This document shows, one piece after another, positions 50,374-60,300 of a stretch of 64,000 bases of DNA. The notes under the pieces were generated by a model. It was not told the DNA's origin, did no database searches, and saw only the letters and a program-made list of their open reading frames with translations. Every line of letters starts with the position of its first letter. Position 1 is the stretch's first letter. A program made the translations under genes and the position numbers. Origin of the DNA: Candidatus Lindowbacteria bacterium RIFCSPLOWO2_12_FULL_62_27 (GTDB lineage: Bacteria > Lindowbacteria > 2-12-FULL-62-27); assembly GCA_001784175.1 (NCBI GenBank), contig MFPR01000013.1, positions 18,111 to 82,110 of the forward strand. Direction: 5' to 3'.

Positions 50374-51485
50374 TAATTTCGCTTGTAAAACTCGCGCACG
50401 ACGTCGATCGCGTATCGCACTTGTTTCGCCGTCAGATGCTGGTCGGCCGGCAGGGTCAGAATGCATTTGGCCTGCCGGTCGGTCTCCGGGAAATCGCCCA
50501 TCTTGTAGCCGAGCGGCGCGAGGCCCTTCTGGAGGTAGAGGGGAATCGGATAGTGAATTTTCGCCTCGACGCCGTTTTTGAGGAGAAACTCATACAGCGC
50601 GTCGCGCTTGCGCGCTTCGATCATGTACAGGTGATACACGCGCCGGACGTTGGGCCGGCGCGGCGGGAGGCGGATGTCGCTGGACATTTTAGAAAACGCC
50701 TCGTCATACATCGCGGCATGATCGATCCGTTTCTGGGTGATCATGTGGACCTGCTTGATCAGCCAGTTGCCGACGATGGCCTGAATGGAGTCCAGCCGGC
50801 TGTTATGGCCGAAGATTTCGACCTCGTCACGGTTGGCGAGGCCGTGGTTCCGGAGCAGGCGCAGGCGCGCGGCGATGCCGCCGGAATTGGTCACGACGAT
50901 GCCGGCGTCGCCCCAGACGTTCAGGTTTTTCAGCGGATGAAGGCTGTATCCGGTCGCGGCGCCGAACGTGCCGGCGGTCTTGCCGTCGATGCTCGCGAGG
51001 ATCGCCTGGCAGGCGTCCTCGATCACGACGAGGTTGCGCCGGCCGGCGATTTTCATGATGGCCGGCATGTCCGCCGCTTCGCCGGTGAGATGCACCGGCA
51101 GGATCGCCTTCGTCTTCGGCGTGATCGCCGCTTCGATCAGCGACGCGTCCATCGTGAAATACGGCGTGACGTCGACCAGGACCGGCCGAGCGCCGATTTC
51201 GGCGATGGCGCCGACGGTCGCGATGAAGGTGTTGGCGGCGGTGATGACCTCGTCGCCGTAACCGACGCCGGCGGCTTTCAGCGCCAGCTTCAGGGCGTCG
51301 GTGCCCGATCCGACCCCGACCGCATGGCGAGTCCCGATCATCGCCGCAAAGGACTTTTCAAACTGCGCGACCTCGGGCCCCAGCGTGAACTGGCAGGTCT
51401 TGAGGTGACGCCGGATCTCCGCCAGAATGCGGCCCGGCCTGGCGAATTGCTGCGGCAAATATGAAAACCGGACTTTCCATTTCAT
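50373..51485 (-). CDS. DegT/DnrJ/EryC1/StrS aminotransferase 3
   Basis: 370 residues; PLP lysine in YSLHPLKNLNVWGDAG, GSGTDALKLALKAAG, IEDACQAILASIDGKTAG, RNHGLANRDEVEIFGHNSRL. The DACQ and SID segments differ from its tandem paralogue (DAAQS). Start ATG overlaps the upstream epimerase's TAA-ATG junction area by four bases. Three aminotransferases in one operon imply a di- or tri-amino sugar, or several amino sugars in one glycan. Confidence 0.93.
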   Translation of the reverse strand: MKWKVRFSYLPQQFARPGRILAEIRRHLKTCQFTLGPEVAQFEKSFAAMIGTRHAVGVGSGTDALKLALKAAGVGYGDEVITAANTFIATVGAIAEIGARPVLVDVTPYFTMDASLIEAAITPKTKAILPVHLTGEAADMPAIMKIAGRRNLVVIEDACQAILASIDGKTAGTFGAATGYSLHPLKNLNVWGDAGIVVTNSGGIAARLRLLRNHGLANRDEVEIFGHNSRLDSIQAIVGNWLIKQVHMITQKRIDHAAMYDEAFSKMSSDIRLPPRRPNVRRVYHLYMIEARKRDALYEFLLKNGVEAKIHYPIPLYLQKGLAPLGYKMGDFPETDRQAKCILTLPADQHLTAKQVRYAIDVVREFYKRN

Positions 51486-52471
51486 CTTAATCCCACCGCC
51501 TGCATTGTTTTGATGTTGTAGTACCGCCGGTCCCCCATGGGGTCGGGCATGAGGCCGCCGGCGTAGGCGTCACAGATGCTCCGCACGGCGTCGCGGATCG
51601 TGTGCCGCGCGCGAAATCCCAGAAGATTGGCGATCCGGTCGGAATTGATGTGGTACGACCGGTTGTCCACCGTCGGCTCCACCTTGATCTGGACGGCCGG
51701 GTCGCGGACCTCCGCGCGGACCATTTCGGCGATGTCGGCGACCGAATGGTTTTCGTAGCCGGCGTTGAAGGTCTGCCCGGCGACTTTGTCCGCCGGCGCC
51801 TCGAGGAGAATTCGATAGGCCTCGATCATGTCCCTGATGTTGATGTTCGGCCGAAGCTGCCCGCCGCCGTGAACGGTGATCAGTTTTCGGACGAGCGCGT
51901 GGATGGAGAGAATGTTGACGGTAAGATCGAGCCTCATGCGCGGCGCGTAGCCGCAGACGGTCGCGGGCCGGATCACCACCCGCTCGCAGCCGCCGAGGTC
52001 GGCCGCCTGGAGGTCCTGCTCGCACAGGAGCTTGAATTTCGAATAATCGGTCAGCGGCAGGCACGGAGTGTCCTCCCGGACGTTCGGCACGTCCTGCACG
52101 CCGTAGACGCTGGAACTGGAAGCATAGATGAACCGCCGGGCGCCGCAGCCGCGCACGGCGGCGAGGATCTTCGCGAACGCGTCGTAATTAATGGATTTCC
52201 CAAGATGCGGGTCCAGCTCGAAACTCGGATCGTTCGAAATGCACGCGAGATGAATGACCGCCTCGGCGCCTTTGAACGCCTTCGCCAGGTCCGCCGGGTT
52301 TCGGATATCGCCCTTGACGCACGCCAAGCGGCCCGGCTGACGGAGGCCGTTGAAAACGTTCTCCCCGTACAGGAAGAGATCCAGCACGGTCACCTCGTGG
52401 CCGAGGTCGATCAGATACGGCACGAGCGCGCTGCCGACATACCCGGCGCCGCCGGTGATTGCGACGCGCAT
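51482..52471 (-). CDS. NAD-dependent epimerase/dehydratase 3
   Basis: 329-residue extended SDR from ATG 52471. NAD motif VAITGGAGYVGSALVPYL, YASSSSVYGVQ, then DYSKFKLLCEQ (YxxxK with F) and RPATVCGYAPRMRLDLTVN. The last block is shared with epimerase 1 (44123), so the two form a paralogous pair. Probable nucleotide-sugar epimerase; exact reaction unknown. Junction with the isomerase gene is TAATG. Confidence 0.9.
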   Translation of the reverse strand: MRVAITGGAGYVGSALVPYLIDLGHEVTVLDLFLYGENVFNGLRQPGRLACVKGDIRNPADLAKAFKGAEAVIHLACISNDPSFELDPHLGKSINYDAFAKILAAVRGCGARRFIYASSSSVYGVQDVPNVREDTPCLPLTDYSKFKLLCEQDLQAADLGGCERVVIRPATVCGYAPRMRLDLTVNILSIHALVRKLITVHGGGQLRPNINIRDMIEAYRILLEAPADKVAGQTFNAGYENHSVADIAEMVRAEVRDPAVQIKVEPTVDNRSYHINSDRIANLLGFRARHTIRDAVRSICDAYAGGLMPDPMGDRRYYNIKTMQAVGLR

Positions 52472-53091
52472 TACCAGTACGCCCCCACCTTCGGCTTGAA
52501 CGACTTCGACAGCATCGAGGCCTCGAGGATCGAGTGGAGGAGCGTCAGGTGCGCGACCTCGACGACGCCGTAGGAACGCGATTTCACGTAAAAATTCAGG
52601 TCCCCGAGCGCGCGCAGGGGGTTCGATTCGTCGAAGCCCGACAGCGTGATGACCCGGCATTTCTTCGCGCGGCCGGCCTCCACGCCGTTGATCACATTGC
52701 GTGACTTGCCCGAACTGCTGATCGCCACGAGCGGGTCACCGGCGGCGGCGAAGCGTTTGATCGGCTCGGAGAAGAGATGCTCGAAGCCGTAGTCGTTCGC
52801 GACGCAGGTCATGAGGCTCGGTTCGTTGAAGGTGACGGCCGGAAAGCCGCCGTTTTTCCAGTAGTCGATCGCCATGTGCGCCGAAATCGCGGCGCTGCCG
52901 CCATTGCCGATGAAGATGACCTTGCGGCCGGACGCGCACGCCGACTGAATCAGCGCCAGGCCCTTCGCCAAGCCCTCCGGCAGGGTCACCGCGCCGCCCG
53001 ACCGGGTCGTCGCGACGGACCGCGCGGTCGCGCGGCCGAGATCGGAGATGAACGTCCGGGCCAGCCGGCCGTGCGCTGCGTTGCGTGTCAT
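52471..53091 (-). CDS. SIS-domain phosphosugar isomerase, GmhA-like
   Basis: 206 residues. The phosphate-binding SIS core is present: FIGNGGSAAISAHMAIDYW, VANDYGFEHLFSEPI, AISSSGKSRNVI and VITLSGFD. Overall it resembles sedoheptulose-7-phosphate isomerase GmhA, the first step of the bacterial heptose pathway. Where E. coli GmhA has His-Phe-Ala-Glu-Glu and Gln-Glu-Ile-His-(x4)-His metal/active-site stretches, this protein has HMAID and EVAH-(x4)-H, so histidines are kept but E is D and Q is E. That may change the substrate. Together with the HldE-like protein it supports a heptose route. The gene follows a REP pair. Confidence 0.85.
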   Translation of the reverse strand: MTRNAAHGRLARTFISDLGRATARSVATTRSGGAVTLPEGLAKGLALIQSACASGRKVIFIGNGGSAAISAHMAIDYWKNGGFPAVTFNEPSLMTCVANDYGFEHLFSEPIKRFAAAGDPLVAISSSGKSRNVINGVEAGRAKKCRVITLSGFDESNPLRALGDLNFYVKSRSYGVVEVAHLTLLHSILEASMLSKSFKPKVGAYW

Positions 53092-53103
53092 GGTCTACAC
53101 TCC

Positions 53104-53145
53104 TCCTCTCCCCCCGAAGGGGGGAGAGGATTGAGGTGAGGGGGG
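53104..53145. repeat. REP-like hairpin element, copy 2
   Basis: Perfect 12-bp inverted repeat TCCTCTCCCCCC (53104-53115) / GGGGGGAGAGGA (53119-53130) with a three-base GAA loop and a TTGAGGTGAGGGGGG tail. Same architecture as the copies at 11883 and 53171, but with an all-G/C run in the arm. Confidence 0.78.
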
Positions 53146-53170
53146 CGCGGACGGCGACGACCGTAATCTG

Positions 53171-53214
53171 CCACCCTCACCCCAACCCTCTCCCGCCAAG
53201 GGCGGGAGAGGGGG
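53171..53214. repeat. REP-like hairpin element, copy 3 (inverted relative to copy 2)
   Basis: CCCTCTCCCGCC (53186-53197) pairs perfectly with GGCGGGAGAGGG (53201-53212) around a three-base loop; the CACCCTCACCCCAA tail lies on its left, so it faces copy 2 head to head in a BIME-like pair. The stem is identical to copy 1 in the thrS leader. Both elements lie between the first and second genes of the sugar operon. Confidence 0.8.
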
Positions 53215-53237
53215 AATCCCTGGTAAACAGCCACGTT

Positions 53238-54218
53238 TCACGACAGATACCGGAACCAGTCGCGGGTGGCGACGGCGATCGAGTCGGGCGTCCAGACGGG
53301 GGCGTCCCGCCAGTAATCGATGTTCCGTAACATCTCCGCCACGCCCTCCTCGATGGAAACCCGGGGGCGCCATCCCAGCAGGTCCCGGATTTTCGAAATG
53401 TCCGCGTGCGTGCAGTCAGGCTCGCCGGGACGCTTCGGGACATGCACGATGTCGCCCTCCAGAAGCTCCGCGATGCGGTTCACGCTGGTGGGGCCGCCCG
53501 AGCCGACGTTGAAAATTTCCTGCTGCGCGTCCGCGCGCGCCGCGGTCACAAACGCGTCGACGACGTCCGTCACAAACGTGAAGTCCCGCGTCTGCGTCCC
53601 GTCCCCCACAACCGTGAACGGCCGGCCCTTCAGTTTCTGGGCGAGAAATACGCCGAAGACCGCGCCGTACGTTCCCGACGTGCGCGCCCGCGGGCCGTAG
53701 ACGTTGAACAGCCGAAGCGACACCACCGGCAGGTGATAGACCTGGCCCCAGTGAAACGCGCACTGTTCGCCCAGGTTTTTTGTGAGGGCATACGGATACT
53801 GCGGGCGGATCGGCGCGCGCTCCGGTGTCGGAAACATGTCGGCCATGCCGTAACAGGACGAGGAGGCCGTGTAGAGAAACCGGCGCACGCCCGCACGCCG
53901 GGACATCTCCAACACCGACACCGTGCCCGCGACGTTCGAACGGAAATAATCCATCGGCCGATCAATCGACGGCACGACGTCGGCGAGGGCGGCAAAGTGA
54001 AAGACCCAGTCGACGCCTTCGAAGCTCGGCGCGATCGCGGGGTCGTTGATGTCGGCCTGCACGACGCGCAGGGGCTTGCTCCCCTGCAGGTGCTTGAGGT
54101 TGTCCAGCCGCCCGGTGCTCAGATTGTCGATCACGGTCACATCATGGCCGTCCTTGAGCAGCCGTTCCGTACAGTGGCTCCCGATAAACCCGGCGCCGCC
54201 CGTGACTACAGCTTTCAT
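53238..54218 (-). CDS. NAD-dependent epimerase/dehydratase 4 (UDP-glucose 4-epimerase-like)
   Basis: 326-residue extended SDR, first gene of the operon. NAD motif [42 protein letters not shown] (YxxxK) and [17 protein letters not shown]. This set matches UDP-hexose 4-epimerases of the WbpP/GalE-like branch. [15 protein letters not shown] confirms the NAD-binding acidic strand. Separated from the next gene by about 146 bases holding the REP pair, whose stems could modulate expression of the downstream genes. Confidence 0.92.
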   Translation of the reverse strand: MKAVVTGGAGFIGSHCTERLLKDGHDVTVIDNLSTGRLDNLKHLQGSKPLRVVQADINDPAIAPSFEGVDWVFHFAALADVVPSIDRPMDYFRSNVAGTVSVLEMSRRAGVRRFLYTASSSCYGMADMFPTPERAPIRPQYPYALTKNLGEQCAFHWGQVYHLPVVSLRLFNVYGPRARTSGTYGAVFGVFLAQKLKGRPFTVVGDGTQTRDFTFVTDVVDAFVTAARADAQQEIFNVGSGGPTSVNRIAELLEGDIVHVPKRPGEPDCTHADISKIRDLLGWRPRVSIEEGVAEMLRNIDYWRDAPVWTPDSIAVATRDWFRYLS

Positions 54219-54289
54219 CGAAACTTACGCTCCATTTAAATCACGTACAGTACCATATTCAGCCTCAAATGAAAGTGTCCTCGCAGGAA

Positions 54290-54347
54290 AGGCGTAACCG
54301 GTTACGTTTTTTCCCCCCTTTAGAAGGGGGGATTAAGGGGGGTTTCT
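54290..54347. repeat. Two adjacent palindromes between the sugar operon and the giant gene
   Basis: CGTAACCGGTTACG (54293-54306) is a perfect palindrome followed on the plus strand by six T. Beside it lies CCCCCCTT-TAG-AAGGGGGG (54313-54331), then ATTAAGGGGGG. The first looks like an intrinsic terminator for the plus strand, yet no plus-strand gene precedes it; in the direction of the giant minus-strand gene the T run is on the wrong side. Probably dispersed palindromic repeats with possible bidirectional termination. Confidence 0.55.
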
Positions 54348-54354
54348 ATCCGCC

Positions 54355-57300
54355 CTACCTCACAATCGCAAGCTTGTCGACGAGGCGGGCGCCCTGGCTT
54401 TCGAGGATATAGATATATACGCCGCTAGCCATTTTCTGGCCGTGCTTGTTGGTCGTATCCCACGTGGCCGTGTTGGATCCGGGCTGCCCGGCCTGCTTGA
54501 GTTCCCGCACCAGCCGGCCGCCGACATCGAATATTTTGATCGTCACGTCGCCCGCGGCGCCCAGATTGTACTTGAACATCATATTCCCCGCGCCGTCCGG
54601 TCCCGGATTGGGATAGACGAAGGTCTGGTCGGGGGCGAGCGGCGACGAGAGGAGCGCGGAGACGTATTCGGGCAGGCCGACGGCCAGAGTCAATGGGATT
54701 TTGGATTTTGGATTTTGGATTTTGGATTCTAAAACCAGAGATGAGGATTGACGCAGGCTGACCGGGCCGGCTGGGTCGCCGATCAGATACGCCTCGTAAT
54801 TCGGCGGCAGGTTCGCCACGTTGTCCCATGACAGCGTCACCGGGCCGTCCACGTCCGACGCCACCATCACGTCCCACGTCCGGCCCTTCGGGTCCGGCTC
54901 GGCGAAACTCGCGGCCAGCCAGTCTCCCTCCTGAGATTTTGGATTTGAACCCCTGGATTCCCGAACCGCCACCGCCACGTACCCGCCCGCCGCTGCCGGC
55001 GGCTCGTACACGGCCGCCAGCGCCGCCGCCCGCGCGTCCGGCATGACGCCTACGTAATTCTGCGCGTCGGTTTTCCCGTCTCCACTCGCGATGATCTGGA
55101 TCGCCCACGCATTGTCTTTCGCCGACAGACCGTATTTCGGCGCCTGATTCAAATTCCCCGTGTCCGCGGCGCCGATCTCCGCCGGGTTCGGGAAAATGTA
55201 CATCGTGCACGATTGCAGCGCCTTCACCCAGAACCCGACCATCGGCTTCATCTGCACCGCGCTCACCGTCGATGTGCCGGTCACGATGGCGCCGGACTGG
55301 CTCGTCAGCGTGTTTGGTCCCCACTGGTACTGCGAGCCGTCGTACCAGTAGAGAATCTTGCTGATGACGCCGGCCGCATGCGCCGAGTCGATGGAGAGCA
55401 TCGTGTCGAGGGTTCCCACCCACGTATCGCCGGCCATGCCGGTGTCGATCTTCACCGATTTCTGCCAGTCGATGTAGAAATACTGCCCGCTGCCGATCTG
55501 GTTCCAACCGTTGCCGGTCGCGTTGAGCGACACGCGGACCGTGTCAAACCCCGCCACGCCCTGCGTCCCCTCGTCGATCACCCACCTCTGTGAGCCCGGG
55601 GTCGCCGGTTTCATCCAGTACCCACGCCCGCGCTCCATCGACAGCGGCCGGTGGAATTTCGTCGTCACGCCGTTCAGGCCGGCGTTCACGCCCAAGTCCT
55701 CACGCCACTCGAAGATCAGCGTGCCCGCGCCCAGGTCCGGATTCACCAGACCCGCCGGATCGTTCGTGATCAACGCCTTGTTCGCCGCCACCATCCGCCA
55801 CGACGAGTCGGAGATGTCCCGGCCGTCCACGTAGGCGGTGAACGCCACGGCGCGGTTCGGCGTCGCGCTGTCATTGCGCGCCTCCACCCGGTACACGCCG
55901 GCGGCTGAGCCTAACACGAGCGTTTCGGAAACATACCCGGACGCGTCCGCAAAGGCCGTGGTCGTCGTGGCCGTGCCGGTGTCGCCCAGATGCGCGCCGA
56001 CGCCGTACGTGATCTTGAAGATCACCCGCGCGCCGCTCGACCCCGCGCCCCCGGTGTCGACGACCCGGACACGCAAGGACAGGGCCGAATCCGGATTGCC
56101 GAGCTGGTGGTTGCCGCTCACGATCGTGATCGTGTCCGCCGGGCTGGGTGGCGGCGGAATGCGCGTGGCGAATTTCGTGTCGGGCGTAAAGAACGACTCG
56201 TTCACGAACGACGCGCCGTCGCGGGACGTCAGGCGGTAATAGTAGGTGTTCTGGCCCGTCACGGTGTTGTCGCGCCAGGTCGCGTCGGACGCGCCCGCGG
56301 TCCAGACCAGCGCATTGCCCCAGTGCGTCGTGTCCGGCGTGTTGGTCAGGCGGTATATTTTCACGCCGGCAAACCCGAGCGTCCCGCCGTTCGTCTCCTC
56401 GTTCGACGACGGGTTCGTCCACGACACCGTGATGTACCCGGCCTCGGACGTGTCGAGCGCGACGCCGGTCGGCGCGGCCGGGGCGGTCGTGTCGGCGCCC
56501 GCCGACGTGTCGACGGGGGCGAGGCGGTAGGGGCGGAAATCGGAGAAGGCCACGGCAAATTTGGCGCCGATGGCGCTTTCGTCCGTCGAGCCCCACCAGT
56601 TTCGGCTGAGGGATTGAACGACAGCGCCCGAATAGGTGACGTTGGACACGGCGTTGGCGTGAATATTATTTTTGCCGATCAGGTTGGCCGACGTGGTCCC
56701 GTTGATTTTGACGCCGGTGTCGTTTCCGGTGATGTCATTCTGCGCAATCACGTTGATGTCGGACGCGTCCAGAACAACACCGGCCTGGGCATTCGACCGA
56801 ATCGCGTTGTGCCGCAGAATGTTTGAGTTGTTCGACAGGAGATACACACCGGACTGGCCGTTGGACTGGATCCGGTTGGACTGCAGGAGAATCCTCGAAC
56901 TGGCGTTGAGATACACGCCCATCCAGTTGTTGGACTGGATCAGATTTCCGGTCAGCGTGTCCTCGGCGCTCGAGGCCAGATACATTCCGTGCTGGGAGTT
57001 GGATTGGACGGTGTTGTTCACAAGCGCGTTAAAGGCCGAGCCGTTGAGAAAGATGCCGTTGATGTTGAAGGACGACACGCAGGCCGAAATCGTGTTCGTG
57101 TCCGAGTTCGAAAGGTAAATGCCTTCGCCGCCGCAGGAACTCACGCTGTCGTTCGACACCGCCGACAGGGACACGGCGTTGAAGAAAATTCCGTGATACG
57201 CGCCGGTGACGCCAAGGCCCTCAATCAGCAGGCGCGTCCGGCCTGTCGCGTAAATGCCGTACAGCCCGCTCGTCGTATTCGCGCCCGGCGGGTCGATCAC

Positions 57301-60300
57301 CGTCGTGTCGGACCCGGCGCCGATCAGGCTGATGTTGCTCGAATCGATCACGACGGTCTCGGCGTAGAGGCCGGCGTCGATGTAGACCGTGTCGCCCGTG
57401 TTCACGCGGCTGAGTGCCTTCGCGATCGTCCGGAACGGCTTCTGCGGCGATCCGTCGCCGCCGTTGGTGTCGGCGCCGCCTTCGTAGGTGAACGAGTCGC
57501 CCGCGGCCCAGCCGTCGTTTACGTACCACTTCGGGCCGTTCCAGGGGCTGTTGATCGTGAAGAGGCGCGTCACCGAGTTCGGGCCGACGTTGCCGAGGTT
57601 ATCGACCGCGCGGACACGCCAGTAATACGGGTTGATCGCCAGCGACGAGCGCGTGTTGCTCGTCAGAGCGCCGTCCACGGTGTCGGCGAAGACCAGACTC
57701 GTGAATCCACTTGCGTTGGACGCCTCCACCACGTACGAGTCCACACCCACGCTGTCGGCGACCGCCGCCCACGTCATCACCACGGTCGTCGCCGATGTCT
57801 CCATCAAGTCGGCCGGGGCCGTCGCCGTGACCTGCGGCACGGCCGTGTCGACCACAAAGCCGCGCGCCGCCGAATTCGCGCCCGCGTTCCCCAGAGGGTC
57901 GATGGCGCGGACGCGCCAGAAGTATGTGTCGTTGTACAATCCGGTGACCGTATCTGTCGTGTTCGTCCCATCCGTCGTATCCACAAACACGACTGCGGCA
58001 AACGCGGCGGTGTTCGACACCTCCACCGCGTACGAATCGACCCCGGCGCTGTCCGACACCGCCAACCATGACAGCGCCACCGATGGGGTCGCCGTCTGAT
58101 AGCCATCCGCCGGGCTCGACAGAACCGCCTGCGCGGCGCCGCTGTCCACCAGAAATCCCCGCGCGCCCGAGTTCGCGCCGGCGTTCCCCAGATGGTCGAT
58201 CGCGCGCACGCGCCAGAAGTATGTGTCGTTGTACAACCCGGTGACCGTATCTGTCGTATTTGCCCCATCCGTCGTATCCACAAACACGACCACGGCAAAC
58301 GCGGCGGTATTTGATACCTCCACCGCGTACGAATCGATCCCGGCGCTGTCCGACACCGCCAACCATGACAGCGCCACCGACGCAGTCGCCGTCTGCGTGC
58401 CGTCCGCCGGGCTCGACAGAACCGCCTGCGCGGCGCCGCTGTCCACCAGAAATCCCCGCACGGCCGAGTTCGCGCCGGCGTTCCCCAGATGGTCGATCGC
58501 GCGCACGCGCCAGAAGTATGTGTCGTTGTACAACCCTGTGACCGTATCTGTTGTATTCGTCCCATCCGTCGTATCCACAAACACGATCGTGGAAAACCCG
58601 GCGGTCTTCGACGCCTCGACCACGTACGAATCGATCCCGACGCTGTCCGACACCGCCGCCCATGCCAGCGCCACTGCCGCGGTCGCCGTCTGATAGCCGT
58701 CCGCCGGGCTCGACGGAACCGCCTGGCCCGCGGCGGTGTCCAGAAGGATGCCGCGCGCCGGCGACGTGTCCCACGTCAGGGTGTTGCGCCCGATCACGCG
58801 CCAGAAGTACGTGTCGTTTTCCGGAATCGCGCGCGTGACCGAGGTCGCGGTCGTATCCGTCACGCTGTCGACGATCGTTCCAAACGCACTCGATTTCGAG
58901 AGCTGCCACGTGTAGGTGTCGGCGTTCGTGCCGGTCCACTGGAACGTCATGCTCGCGGCCTTCGTCTCGTGCCCGGCGGCCGGCGCCACCAGCGTCACCG
59001 ACGCGGCGCCGGTGTCGATCACCACCATGAACGAGTCCGAGTTCGCGCTCACGTTCGACAGATCGTCGATCGCGCGGACGCGCCAGTAATACGTCGCCGA
59101 TACCAGCGTCGTCGACGTGTCAGCCGTGACCGCGCCGTCCACTGTGTCGGTGAACGCGACCGACGCGAATGACGGGCTCGACGACACCTCCAGCGCGTAG
59201 CTGTCGATACCGACGCTGTCGGTCACGGCGGTCCACGTGAACGCCGGCGTCGAGTTGTTGGTGGTTGTGCTGTTCGCCGGGCTTGTCAGCGTGGGTTTGG
59301 CGACACGCGTGTCATGCATGAATCCGCGCACGGCCGAGTATACGCCGGCGTTGCCCAGATGGTCCGTCGCGCGCACGCGCCAGAAATATGTGTCGTTGTC
59401 CACGCCGTCCGCCGCCCGGGTCGTCTGCGTCCCGTCGACAGTGTCGGTCAGGAACATAGCCGTGAACGCCGTATTCTTTGAGAGTTCCACCGCGAAGCTG
59501 TCAATCCCGACGCTGTCGGCCGGCGCGTTCCAGCCCAGCGTTACGCTCGCCGCGTTCGTCTCGTGCGCGTCCGCCGGCTGGGACAGCGCCACCTGCCCGA
59601 CCCGCGTGTCGATCACGAATCCGCGCGCGGCTGAATTGGCGCCGACGTTGCCCAGATGGTCCGTCGCGCGCACGCGCCAGTAGTAGGTGTCGTTGTCCGT
59701 CGACGCGAACACGTCCGATGTGGACGCGGCGTCCAACGTGTTGGTGTAGACGATCGACCCAAACCCGATCGCCCGCGAAACTTCGACCACGTAGGAATCA
59801 AGCCCGACGCTGTCCGAGAGCGCCGCCCAGTTCAGGCTCACGCTCGCGGAGGTCGTCTGGTTTCCGTCCGCCGGACTCGACAGCACGACCTGTCCGGCGC
59901 CCGTGTCTACGACGAATCCGCGGACCGTCGAGTTTGAGCCCGTGTTTCCGACCTGGTCGATGGCCCTTACTCTCCAGTAATATGTGTCGTTGTACAGCCC
60001 CGCCGGCGTGTCCGACGTTACGCTTCCGTCCACCGTGTCGACCACGACGGTCGACGTGAACGCCGCGCTCTTGGATACCTCCACGACGTACGAATCAATC
60101 CCGACGCTGTCCGCCGTCGCCGCCCACGTCAGCGCCACGCTCGCGGTCGATTTTTGCGAGCCGTCCGCCGGACTCGACGCCGTCACCTGAGCCGCCTTCG
60201 TGTCCACCACAAATCCGCGGACCGCCGAATTCGAGCCGGCGCTCCCGAGGTTGTCGATCGCGCGGACGCGCCAGAAATACGTATCGTTTTCCGCCGCTGT

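Noticed and set aside
53092..53237. Small genes in the gap between epimerase 4 and the isomerase
   Set aside because: Short frames there are built from the two hairpin repeats and have no ribosome site.
57599..58939. 446-codon minus-strand frame with repetitive RGRGGDRFVRG-type sequence
   Set aside because: It is an alternate frame of the giant repeat gene; its periodicity comes from the Ig-like repeats, not from a second protein.
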